This document shows positions 9,130 to 16,254 of a stretch of DNA of 48,396 nt, piece after piece; the first letter of the stretch is position 1; every line of letters begins with the position of its first letter. The notes beneath the pieces are model-generated. The model did not search any database and was not told the origin of the DNA. It was given only the letters and a program-made list of their open reading frames with translations. The DNA comes from CAYMEV01 sp964431655 [NCBI: uncultured bacterium]. Lineage in GTDB: Bacteria; CAYMEV01. The DNA is taken from positions 1 to 48,396 of the forward strand of contig CAYSKJ010000004.1 in the NCBI GenBank assembly GCA_964431655.1. Reading direction: 5' to 3'. Position numbers and translations under genes: made by a program.

Positions 9130-9621
9130 TTATCTTTTTAATTTATCCGATTTTGCTATTACCTGTGCTTTAAGTTCTTGTTTATACTTTATAATTCTCT
9201 TCCTTACCGAGCAGTCAAATGCCGATACGATTTGAGCAGCAAGGATTCCAGCATTCTTTGCTCCGTTCAGTGCTACTGTTCCAACGGGAACTCCATCCGG
9301 CATTTGCAAAATTGAAAGAATTGAATCCCAACCATCAATGGAATTGCTCGACTTTATTGGTACACCGATTACAGGCAGAGGTGAGATTGCTGCAACCATA
9401 CCTGGTAAATGTGCTGCACCACCTGCTCCTGCAATAATTGCAACAACTCCCCGATTATGTGCATTTGATGCAAATTCATAAAGCTTTTCGGGTGTTCGGT
9501 GTGCAGAAACTATATCAATTTCATATCTAATGCCAAATAGGTCAAGCATTTCGGCTGCTTGCTGCATTACTGGCAAATCAGAATCTGAACCCATTACAAT
9601 GCTTATTAATTTTTTCTTCAT
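9130..9621 (-). CDS. purE: N5-carboxyaminoimidazole ribonucleotide mutase
   Basis: Moves the carboxyl group of N5-CAIR to give CAIR in de novo purine synthesis; works with PurK. 163 residues, the usual length for class I PurE. Diagnostic motifs are present: GSDSDLPVM (phosphate loop), SAHRTPEKL with the catalytic histidine, AGAGGAAHLPGM, and MPDGVPVGTVALNGAKNAG near the end. The start overlaps the purK stop by four bases (ATGA), so the two are translationally coupled. It is part of the AT-rich inserted segment; no other pur gene lies in the window. Confidence 0.95.
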   Translation of the reverse strand: MKKKLISIVMGSDSDLPVMQQAAEMLDLFGIRYEIDIVSAHRTPEKLYEFASNAHNRGVVAIIAGAGGAAHLPGMVAAISPLPVIGVPIKSSNSIDGWDSILSILQMPDGVPVGTVALNGAKNAGILAAQIVSAFDCSVRKRIIKYKQELKAQVIAKSDKLKR

Positions 9622-10772
9622 GATTTAACCTTTATTAACTGTTTTACCTTTTCTGCCTTTTTTAATGCGCACTCCAAAGTTGAAGAAAGAACTGTGACGT
9701 GCCCCATTTTACGATAAGGCTTGGTTATCTTTTTCCCGTACAAATGTATTTTTACTCCTTCTATAGCCATACTCTCAGTTAATCCTTCATAAATGACTGG
9801 TCCTTCGTAGCCTTTGTCACCTACGATGTTTATCATTACCGATGGAAGTTTTATTTTTGTGCTTCCCAAAGGTAGATTTAGAACTGCACGCAGATGTTGC
9901 TCAAATTGTGATGTAATGATACTTTCAATAGTATGATGTCCACTATTGTGAGGACGGGGAGCAATCTCGTTAACAATTACTTCTCCATTTGCGCTAATAA
10001 AAAATTCAACTGCAAGCAAACCTTCCATATTGAGCAACTCGATAATTTCACTGGCAATATTTACAGCCTTTTCCGATTGTTCAACGGTTATTGAAGAAGG
10101 ACAAATTAGCTTATCCACAAGATTCGCCTGTTGGTCAAAAAACATTTCAACAACAGGATAACATCTAACTTCTCCCCTTCTGTTTCGAGCTGTAATTACA
10201 GAAATTTCCTTGATAATCTCTACTTTTTCTTCAATTACTGATGCTCCCGGAAGCAATTTTTTTAAATCGTATTTACTGGTAATAACGGCTACCCCGCGTC
10301 CATCATATCCGCCCTTTCTTAATTTTTGCACAAAAGGGTACTTTAATTCTTCTTTTTCAATGCTATCAAGTATCTCTGCGTTTGATTCATATAATTTAAA
10401 GGGAGAGGTCGGAATACCATTCCTACTATAGAATTTTTTCTGTAGCCCTTTATCTTGTATCAACTGTAATATTTCAGGGTCTGGTACAATTATTTTTCCT
10501 TCAGATTTAAGCTTTTTTAGTGCATCAATATTGACATTCTCAATTTCAAAAGTCAAGACATCCACCATTTTCCCAAATTGATAGACAGAATCAAAATTAA
10601 AATTGCTGCCTTTTACATAATATGAAGCAATGCTACCCGCTGGACAATGCTCGTCATTATCAAGAACATAAGTTATTATGTCCCACTTGCTGGCTTCCTG
10701 TATCAACATTTTCCCAAGTTGTCCACCTGCTATAATTCCGAGTTTTAAATTTGAGGTTACTAATCTTTCCAT
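9618..10772 (-). CDS. purK: N5-carboxyaminoimidazole ribonucleotide synthase
   Basis: ATP-grasp enzyme that makes N5-CAIR from AIR, bicarbonate and ATP. 384 residues, normal length. The N-terminal nucleotide-fold reads LGIIAGGQLGKMLI. The ATP-grasp core includes YPFVQKLRKGGYDGRGVAVI, VIEEKVEIIKEISVI and the metal site FFISANGEVIVNEIAPRPHNSGHHTIE split across residues 250-280. The C-terminal domain ends with the typical HLYGKKITKPYRKMGHVTV stretch. It is the first gene of the purK-purE-transporter unit. Upstream, 10773-11043 holds no gene. Transfer is suggested by base composition and by the flanking repeats. Confidence 0.95.
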   Translation of the reverse strand: MERLVTSNLKLGIIAGGQLGKMLIQEASKWDIITYVLDNDEHCPAGSIASYYVKGSNFNFDSVYQFGKMVDVLTFEIENVNIDALKKLKSEGKIIVPDPEILQLIQDKGLQKKFYSRNGIPTSPFKLYESNAEILDSIEKEELKYPFVQKLRKGGYDGRGVAVITSKYDLKKLLPGASVIEEKVEIIKEISVITARNRRGEVRCYPVVEMFFDQQANLVDKLICPSSITVEQSEKAVNIASEIIELLNMEGLLAVEFFISANGEVIVNEIAPRPHNSGHHTIESIITSQFEQHLRAVLNLPLGSTKIKLPSVMINIVGDKGYEGPVIYEGLTESMAIEGVKIHLYGKKITKPYRKMGHVTVLSSTLECALKKAEKVKQLIKVKS

Positions 10773-11043
10773 ATCGACTGATAGATTGGTATAATAATAG
10801 CGTAAAGTATCCTGGTCTATAAAAATCCATGCTTATAATTTTTAGCGGATAGTTTTTGCCGTTACGATCCTTACCCGGGAAAAAAAGGAAAGGACTGAAG
10901 GTAGGCTGACTCTTTTATGTGGCGATTAGCAACCACATTGATAGGTTTGCTCAGACTACCCAATGCAAATTCTTAACAACAGATTAGCCCACTTATACGA
11001 TGCCGGGTAGTGGAATGGGAAAAACACATTACCACCAAGCTAC
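10773..11043. other. intergenic segment, no gene seen
   Basis: No open frame, RNA gene or clear terminator was recognised in these 271 bases. They must hold the purK promoter (minus strand) and, probably, the left part of the broken insertion sequence whose coding remnant follows. Base composition is less AT-rich toward the right end. Confidence 0.4.
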
Positions 11044-11301
11044 TTGCGGCTTTTTTCTCTGAGCAAATACATAGGAGAAAGATATGCAACCATTTCTGTC
11101 ATAAGGCGGGAAGGAAAAGAGATAAAGTACACAGTATCATACAGCGATCTGAATAGTTGCATCCAAACTCTGAATCCAGAAGACGCGGTTGTCTTTGAAA
11201 CAGGACTGGCAAGCTTTTGCTGGGCAGATAATATCGAATAGAGGGGTGATATCTGCTTTATAATAAACCCATATAATTTTTGGATATATACCTGTATGTA
11301 T
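11044..11301 (+). pseudogene. IS110-type transposase, N-terminal fragment with in-frame stop
   Basis: The frame from 11044 encodes a segment like the N-terminal RuvC-like (DEDD) domain of IS110-family transposases: YATISVIRREGKEIKYTV, then DAVVFETGLASFCWADNIE. An in-frame TAG at 11239 interrupts it. Translation past the stop gives RGDICFIINPYNFW, which continues the family pattern (a glycine, then a valine/isoleucine-NP-Y/H motif). Similarity ends at about 11300, exactly where the heparinase remnant begins. The usual start with the first catalytic Asp is not visible, so the 5' end is damaged as well. Family assignment is moderate. Confidence 0.5.
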
Positions 11302-11428
11302 TTATGCAGAAGCGCTTCCGTTCTAGCCTGCCGTCAACAGCCCCGGATACGGTGTAAAAATTTCCGCAGAACGCATAATTGCAGGACCTGGAAAAGAAAT
11401 TGAATTAATCATGAGTTTCTCTGCTTAG
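11302..11428 (+). pseudogene. remnant of the heparinase-family gene
   Basis: Positions about 11302-11335 match the heparinase gene around 7376-7427 (the stretch coding MRKRFRSRL), and 11337-11428 match its 3' end from 7747 to the stop. About 320 bp between the two parts are missing. In the intact gene the deletion borders share the bases ACAGCCC, suggesting recombination between short identical stretches. The fragment has no start and cannot be functional. Its TAG stop overlaps the last codon of the oppositely oriented methyltransferase gene. Confidence 0.75.
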
Positions 11429-11468
11429 AGCTTTTTTATAACCATCAGACTGCATATTAACCTGTTCT
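11337..11468. repeat. direct repeat, right copy
   Basis: Partner of the repeat at 7747-7893. The first 92 bp are 89/92 identical, and the remainder, inside the methyltransferase 3' end, is only patchily conserved. The right copy keeps the intact methyltransferase end while the left copy keeps the intact heparinase gene. Confidence 0.8.
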
Positions 11469-12198
11469 CAAGTATATCATTCTCTTCTTCCTGGCGCTTT
11501 ATATAGCCCAGAAAAACATCAGATTTGCCGGGATACTTTTCAGCAAGCTCAAGACAGCGTTTCCTTATACTGCTGAATATAAAATCATCGCTGTCCTTTA
11601 TCATGTCCCTGCTGAATACAGTCTCATCCAGCAGGCTCCATCCGGCCCTGCTGATATCAGAGAGGATCTCTGATTTTTTCATGGCATGGGGGTATTTGAA
11701 ATCACTCTCCTCGGGTATATATCCATCATCGACAATCAGTATACCCCCGCTTTTCACAGAATCCGCCAGGCTTGAAAGGGTATCATAACAGCTTCCGAAC
11801 ACCGGTCCTGTTGCGCCTAAAATAATTATGTCAAAACCCTTTAGATACCTGATTTCCTTTCTTATATCACCGGTAATAAACCTGCAGAACATATCTGCAT
11901 GGCATTCCTCTGCCTTTACCTGCGCCTCCCTTATGAATTCCCCGACTGCATCTATCCCGAGGCAGAAGCATTTAAGTATCCTTGACAGCAGGATAGATAC
12001 CGCACCCTTTCCACAGCCGAGGTCAAGGACTCTCAGATCCTCATGGTTTTTTGTGTTCTTTTTAACCAGTTGCAGGACAGCTTCCGGAGATGTGCCCAAT
12101 TCCCGGATATCCTGGAGTATATAGGGAAAAAACTCAAATATCTCAATATCATTTCCACCATCCAGAGATGCAGTGACACTCTCTTCAACTGTTTTCAC
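11425..12198 (-). CDS. class I SAM-dependent methyltransferase
   Basis: A 257-residue cytoplasmic protein. The SAM-binding motif I reads LRVLDLGCGKGAVSILLSR, followed by GIDAVGEFIREAQ (acidic residue of motif II region), GFDIIILGATGPVFG and a motif with SGGILIVDDGYIP. Target unknown. The GTG at 12198 is chosen because AAAGGAG lies seven bases upstream; an in-frame ATG at 12225 would overlap tatD more deeply and has no such site. The start overlaps the tatD stop by 14 bases, so it is the last gene of the speD-hyp operon. Its 3' end overlaps the heparinase remnant, showing where the acquired segment landed. Confidence 0.75.
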   Translation of the reverse strand: MKTVEESVTASLDGGNDIEIFEFFPYILQDIRELGTSPEAVLQLVKKNTKNHEDLRVLDLGCGKGAVSILLSRILKCFCLGIDAVGEFIREAQVKAEECHADMFCRFITGDIRKEIRYLKGFDIIILGATGPVFGSCYDTLSSLADSVKSGGILIVDDGYIPEESDFKYPHAMKKSEILSDISRAGWSLLDETVFSRDMIKDSDDFIFSSIRKRCLELAEKYPGKSDVFLGYIKRQEEENDILENRLICSLMVIKKL

Positions 12199-12961
12199 TT
12201 TTTTTCTCCTTTCCCAGATATTCATGGGAATTATTATATATTATATCTTCCAGTCTGCTTTTTTCAGTCTTCCTTATCTCCGCCAGCCTTTCCAGAATCA
12301 GGGGGAGATTGTGGGGATAATTGATCTGCCCTTGATAAGGAGACATTACAGGGCTGTCTGTTTCAAGCAGTATCCTTTCATCGGGAATGAGCCTGGCAAG
12401 TTTCTGTTTCTGGGATGAATAAAAGATACTGCCGGGAATGGAAAAAAAGTAGCCCATTTTCACGGCCGCTATGGATGCTTTTCCTCCCTTGCCGGAGAAT
12501 GCGTGCAGGTTCACACCGCTTTTGATTTCATATCCCCCGAGGAGTTCAATGGTCTGATCACCGGCTGACCGGGAATGGATATTCAGGGGTAGCATGTATT
12601 TTATACCAAGCGCTATGAATTCCCTGAATATACCGGACTGTATATCCCTTTCACCGTGATCCCTTATCTTGAAGAAATCCAGGCCTATTTCGCCTATACA
12701 GGCCAGGCTGGCGTGGTTTTCCTCCACCAGCCTGATTGTTTTTTCTGCCTGACTTATGTCAGGATTATCGGGATGATGTCCCAGCCCCGGCAAAATCATA
12801 GGATATTTCGAGGCAATTTCAAGAAGCCTCAGATTATCCTCATAATCTTCGCCGACTGACAGCATCTTTTCTACTCCGCAGTCTTCGGCCCTTCTGATAA
12901 TCATGTCAATATCTTTTACCAGCAGAGGACTGGACAAATGGCAGTGAATATCAATAAACAC
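12185..12961 (-). CDS. TatD family metal-dependent hydrolase
   Basis: 258 residues, the normal length for TatD-type DNases/hydrolases. Metal ligands of the TIM barrel are seen: FIDIHCHLSS at the start (HxH), CIGEIGLDFF (Glu), the LNIHSRSA histidine, a histidine in GVNLHAFSG, and LLETDSPVMSP (Asp) near the end. The GTG at 12961 is taken as start because it overlaps the hypD stop as TAGTG and begins directly before the conserved FIDIH; earlier in-frame starts would run inside hypD. Members act on DNA ends or have unknown substrates. It sits in the speD-hyp operon. Confidence 0.88.
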   Translation of the reverse strand: MFIDIHCHLSSPLLVKDIDMIIRRAEDCGVEKMLSVGEDYEDNLRLLEIASKYPMILPGLGHHPDNPDISQAEKTIRLVEENHASLACIGEIGLDFFKIRDHGERDIQSGIFREFIALGIKYMLPLNIHSRSAGDQTIELLGGYEIKSGVNLHAFSGKGGKASIAAVKMGYFFSIPGSIFYSSQKQKLARLIPDERILLETDSPVMSPYQGQINYPHNLPLILERLAEIRKTEKSRLEDIIYNNSHEYLGKEKKSENS

Positions 12962-14022
12962 TATTTTACCCCGTAGATATAGGATATACGGCAGCTTCCC
13001 TCCAGGGATACCATACAGGGACCCATAGGCCTGTCGGGTCTGCATGTCTTTCTGAACATGGGACACTCCCGGGGTTTATTCCTGCCCAGGATGATGCTTG
13101 TGCAGATGCAACGGGGGTCCTGAACCGTATCCGCCGGCTCGGGTATCTTTTCAATATATGAAATATCAAGTTTTTTAAAATCTTCATTAAAGAAAAAACC
13201 TGTCCCGGGAAGTGTACCTAAACCCCTCCAAAGGGTTTCATCCCTGCGGAATACGGTATTTATAACAGATATGGCCTTTTTATTACCTTCGTATTTAACA
13301 GCCCTGCTGTAGACATTGTGAAGGGATGTATCCCCTGACGCAACTGATTTTAGAAGCTGTTCTAAGGCCAGAAGGACATCTTCAGGCTCAAAACCTGCCA
13401 CACAGCTGGGAATCCTGTATTTTCCAGATATTTCATCATAGGGCCTGAGTCCTGACATTATGCTGGCATGCCCGGGGATTATGAGGGCATCGATATTTTT
13501 AATCTCTGATGACAGAAGAAGGTCTACCGCCTTTGGAACATAACGCAGGGAAAGGTAATAAAAAAGGTTTGTTGGCCTTTGGGACATGATTGTCCCGGCA
13601 ACAGGCCCGGCTGTTGTCTCAAAGCCTACACAGAAGAATACAAAATTCTCTGAAGGGTGCTTACGGGCAAAATCGGCTGCATCCTGAGGGCCAAGGATGA
13701 TATCCGCGGGGTAGCCCCTGCCTTTAAGCTCCTGCAGGGATATCGTAGACGAAGGTACCCTCATCATATCGCCGAAAGTCAGGATTCTATAGCCGGCTTC
13801 TGCCAGCATTATCATATTATCTATATCACCTGCCGGACAGACGCACACAGGGCATCCGGGCCCTGCTATAACCTCAACTTCATCAGGCAGAAGGGAACGG
13901 AGATTATATTTTGAGATAGTATGCTCGTGAGTTCCGCAAACATGCATAATGCGTATTTTTCTGCCTGTCTGCTTTGAAAGGGATTTTATGCTGTCAGATA
14001 TAGCTTTTACAGAACCCTGCAA
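12961..14022 (-). CDS. hypD: hydrogenase maturation protein HypD
   Basis: HypD carries an iron-sulfur cluster and, with HypC, builds the Fe(CN)2CO group of NiFe hydrogenases. 353 residues, a little shorter than the usual 360-380. All signatures are visible: MHVCGTHEH, GPGCPVCVCP, FGDMMRVPSS, VGFETTAGP, PGHASIM, and the C-terminal cysteine set in CPMFRKTCRPDRPMGPCMVSLEGSC. One base separates it from hypE. No hydrogenase structural gene, hypA, hypB or hypF is present in the window. Confidence 0.96.
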   Translation of the reverse strand: MQGSVKAISDSIKSLSKQTGRKIRIMHVCGTHEHTISKYNLRSLLPDEVEVIAGPGCPVCVCPAGDIDNMIMLAEAGYRILTFGDMMRVPSSTISLQELKGRGYPADIILGPQDAADFARKHPSENFVFFCVGFETTAGPVAGTIMSQRPTNLFYYLSLRYVPKAVDLLLSSEIKNIDALIIPGHASIMSGLRPYDEISGKYRIPSCVAGFEPEDVLLALEQLLKSVASGDTSLHNVYSRAVKYEGNKKAISVINTVFRRDETLWRGLGTLPGTGFFFNEDFKKLDISYIEKIPEPADTVQDPRCICTSIILGRNKPRECPMFRKTCRPDRPMGPCMVSLEGSCRISYIYGVK

Positions 14023-14023
14023 A

Positions 14024-15034
14024 TCAGCATATCCTTGGAAGATTGAGGCCTTCTGGCATGCTCAGCAGGACATCAGTGCCTACCCGGGTATGCAGGATAA
14101 CCCTGCCGGCCGGCTTTTCTTTAATTTCTCCAATGATAGCAGCGTTTTTGCCGGCATCTCCGCAGTTTCTTATGGTCTCAAGGGCTTTGCCTGCATCAAC
14201 CTTATCTGTAATAATGACTGCATTTCCCTCGCAGGCTATTTCATAGGGATTCAGCCCCAGTATCTCGCAGACTGAAAGGACTGAAGGGTTCACAGGGACG
14301 CAGGTCTCATCCAGAACAACCCCGAGCCCCGAAGCTGAGGCAATCTCATTAAGGGCAGAAGACAGTCCCCCCCGGGTAGGGTCAGTCATGAATTTTGGCG
14401 TAATCGCTTTTTCAGCCAGGCCGTAAACTACCTCATGAAGGCTTCGTACATCACTTCTTACTGGTGAATCAAGGCTGATTCCCTCTCTCTGCATCATGAC
14501 AGCAATACCATGCTCAGCTATGCCTCCGGTAATGATAATTACGTCCCCTGGCATGATATTTCTGAAATGGCATACCGGGTCAAAGACAGGCAATCCTATA
14601 CAGCTGGTATTTATAAAAAGCTTATCGCCCTTTCCCTTTTCCAGGACCTTGGTATCCCCTGTTACTATGCTCAGCCCGATATGCTCTGCTTCCCGCTTCA
14701 CCGATTCCATAACAAGCCTCAGGGTATCGGTTTTCAGTCCCTCCTCTATTAAAAGCCCCAGGGACATATAAAGAGGCCTCCCGCCTGCAACAAGAATATC
14801 ATTGGCTGTCCCGCAGACAGCCAGCTTGCCTATATCGCCTCCGGGAAAGATTATCGGGTCGATTATATGAGAATCCGTAGTAAAGAGGAGGTATTGATCC
14901 CTGGCCTGGACATAAGCGCTGTCAGTCGGAAAGGAAAGGCTGGGATTATTAATGGGAGGCTTAATTATCTCATTGATGAGCCTGTGCATCTCAAGCCCGC
15001 CATTACCGCATGCAAGTTCTATTATGTCATTCAC
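14024..15034 (-). CDS. hypE: hydrogenase maturation protein HypE
   Basis: HypE dehydrates the carbamoyl group on its C-terminal cysteine to make the cyanide ligands. 336 residues. The N-terminal region has the ELACGNGG start and the TTDSHIIDPIIFPGGDIG segment typical of the PurM/HypE fold, and the TDPTRGGLSSALNEIA motif. The protein ends in the diagnostic PRIC, so the acceptor cysteine is intact. Its start overlaps the hypC stop by four bases, and its stop is one base from the hypD start, giving a coupled hypC-hypE-hypD order. Confidence 0.96.
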   Translation of the reverse strand: MNDIIELACGNGGLEMHRLINEIIKPPINNPSLSFPTDSAYVQARDQYLLFTTDSHIIDPIIFPGGDIGKLAVCGTANDILVAGGRPLYMSLGLLIEEGLKTDTLRLVMESVKREAEHIGLSIVTGDTKVLEKGKGDKLFINTSCIGLPVFDPVCHFRNIMPGDVIIITGGIAEHGIAVMMQREGISLDSPVRSDVRSLHEVVYGLAEKAITPKFMTDPTRGGLSSALNEIASASGLGVVLDETCVPVNPSVLSVCEILGLNPYEIACEGNAVIITDKVDAGKALETIRNCGDAGKNAAIIGEIKEKPAGRVILHTRVGTDVLLSMPEGLNLPRIC

Positions 15035-15255
15035 TCCCTGTACCCTTTCTCTATCTCCTCAAACATGCTGATGGTTATTTCGGCTTCCTGCGGGTCTATC
15101 TTGGATATGGCATAACCGGAATGCATGAGCACCCAGTCTCCGACCCTGGGTTCTTCTATTAAAATGAGGGAGGTTTCCCTCACCACATTTCTGCAGGAAA
15201 CTCTGGCAATTGAATCATTTATCTCTATTATCTTCATTGGTATGGCTACGCACAT
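15031..15255 (-). CDS. hypC: hydrogenase maturation chaperone HypC
   Basis: 74 residues, as expected for HypC/HybG. The protein starts MCVAIPMKIIEI; the cysteine at position 2, exposed after removal of Met, is the conserved ligand that works with HypD and the hydrogenase large subunit. The central VGDWVLMHSGYAISKID matches the family. The ATG overlaps the speD stop as TAATG, and the gene overlaps hypE by four bases. Confidence 0.95.
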   Translation of the reverse strand: MCVAIPMKIIEINDSIARVSCRNVVRETSLILIEEPRVGDWVLMHSGYAISKIDPQEAEITISMFEEIEKGYRE

Positions 15256-15623
15256 TAGCTCTCGCCCTCCCGTAGGGTGCTTCCCCTCTCCAGAACCTTA
15301 CTGTTAACATTTATATCCCTGTTAAGCCCCTTTAAGAAGAAATCGACGGCTTTCTGCGGGTCTTTATCAGAACAGACGAAGATATCAACAGCAATATAGT
15401 TATGCTCCGGGTATGAGTGCAGGGATGCATGGCTTTCCTGAAGGATGAACAGGAATGTCGATCCGATATTGGGAAAGGTATGGCGTTTACCGACACCCAC
15501 AATCTTCATGCCCCCCATGGCAAGGGAGTTTCGGAAATGGTCATAAAGCCAGTCAACACTGGCTATGAGGGAAGCATCAACATTGAATATATCTACTAAA
15601 TACTGGATACCTATCATTGACAT
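15255..15623 (-). CDS. speD: S-adenosylmethionine decarboxylase proenzyme
   Basis: Supplies decarboxylated SAM, the aminopropyl donor for spermidine. 122 residues, the small bacterial form. The self-cleavage region is visible as IGSTFLFILQESHASLHSYPEH, where the serine would become the pyruvoyl group and the ESH/H residues follow; then IAVDIFVCSD, the family D-x-[FY]-x-C stretch (usually TCG). No spermidine synthase is in the window. It is the first gene of the six-gene minus-strand operon. No ribosome binding site exists before the ATG; the promoter places the transcription start at the ATG itself. Confidence 0.9.
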   Translation of the reverse strand: MSMIGIQYLVDIFNVDASLIASVDWLYDHFRNSLAMGGMKIVGVGKRHTFPNIGSTFLFILQESHASLHSYPEHNYIAVDIFVCSDKDPQKAVDFFLKGLNRDINVNSKVLERGSTLREGES

Positions 15624-15629
15624 GGATTG

Positions 15630-15657
15630 ATTATATGAATTTTTCTCTTTATTTCAA
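15630..15657 (-). promoter_or_regulatory. promoter of the speD-hyp operon, leaderless arrangement
   Basis: On the minus strand TTGAAA and a perfect TATAAT are 16 bases apart. Only six bases lie between the -10 and the speD ATG, so the A of the ATG falls at the expected transcription start. This predicts an mRNA with no 5' leader, which fits the missing Shine-Dalgarno site. Confidence 0.65.
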
Positions 15658-15708
15658 GAAATATTCATATAATATATTCTACTCAATAATCACTGCAAAA
15701 GAACAGAT

Positions 15709-16254
15709 ATGAAAAATATTTACATGTTCCTTTTATTTATGTCCATGATCATGCTCTGTGCTGTTAATGCCATAGGCGAAAGCAGTCTGGACAGCCTGGG
15801 ACTTGAAGAGGCCATTTCCTTTATCAGGCAGGGCAGGTATGAACAGGCAAGATCCCGCCTGATTCCCTATCTCAAATACTGCCCAGACGGCAGGCTTTCC
15901 AATACAGCAGGGGCAATTTTCAGCCTCACCTATTTCTATGAGAATAATACAGGCCTGAGCCTCTGCATTCTCATGCCCTTACTGGAAAAGGAGCTTGATG
16001 AAAATATGAAAATCAGTATATACCCATTCATAGAGGAAATGGCTGACAGCCTTCGCGATAAAAAGGATGAAGCCCTAAAGCTGGCTCTGTTTATTCTGGA
16101 GAATGCCCCCGAAAGACAGAATGCCTTTTTCCGTGTAGGATACATTCTGCTTACCCTTTTTGATGACAGGGAAAGGGCTTTGTACTATTTTAACCGGGGC
16201 CTGAGAGATTATCCCTCGCGGAATATAAAGGCTCAGGATTTTATCGGCAGTTAA
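15709..16254 (+). CDS. exported TPR-like protein
   Basis: 181 residues. The first 23 form a signal peptide (positive start, hydrophobic FLLFMSMIMLCAVNA, likely cut before IGESS). The rest is alpha-helical with a tetratricopeptide-like feel: AISFIRQGRYEQARSRLIPYL near the N-terminus and ERALYYFNRGLRDYPS near the end. No catalytic motif. A TATAAT at 15668-15673 could be its -10; no strong ribosome binding site is seen. Its stop TAA is directly followed by the ATG of the sulfatase-like gene, so the two are one operon. Function unknown, perhaps a scaffold for envelope glycan assembly. Confidence 0.65.
   Translation: MKNIYMFLLFMSMIMLCAVNAIGESSLDSLGLEEAISFIRQGRYEQARSRLIPYLKYCPDGRLSNTAGAIFSLTYFYENNTGLSLCILMPLLEKELDENMKISIYPFIEEMADSLRDKKDEALKLALFILENAPERQNAFFRVGYILLTLFDDRERALYYFNRGLRDYPSRNIKAQDFIGS

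Larger units (their letters stand above)
7894..11301. mobile_element. putative acquired segment carrying transporter, purE, purK and IS110 fragment
   Basis: This 3.4-kb segment lies between two copies of the same host sequence. By eye it is clearly richer in A and T than both flanks, with more AAA, AAT and TTT codons. It carries three complete genes on the minus strand and ends on the right in a broken IS110-type transposase. The most economical reading is that heparinase and methyltransferase genes were originally convergent neighbours and the segment entered between them. The mechanism (IS-mediated, or single crossover after duplication) is not decided by the sequence. Confidence 0.6.

Noticed and set aside
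12962-13066. Longer N-terminus for the TatD protein
   Set aside because: It would lie inside hypD; the GTG at 12961 overlaps the hypD stop and begins right before the conserved metal-binding FIDIH.
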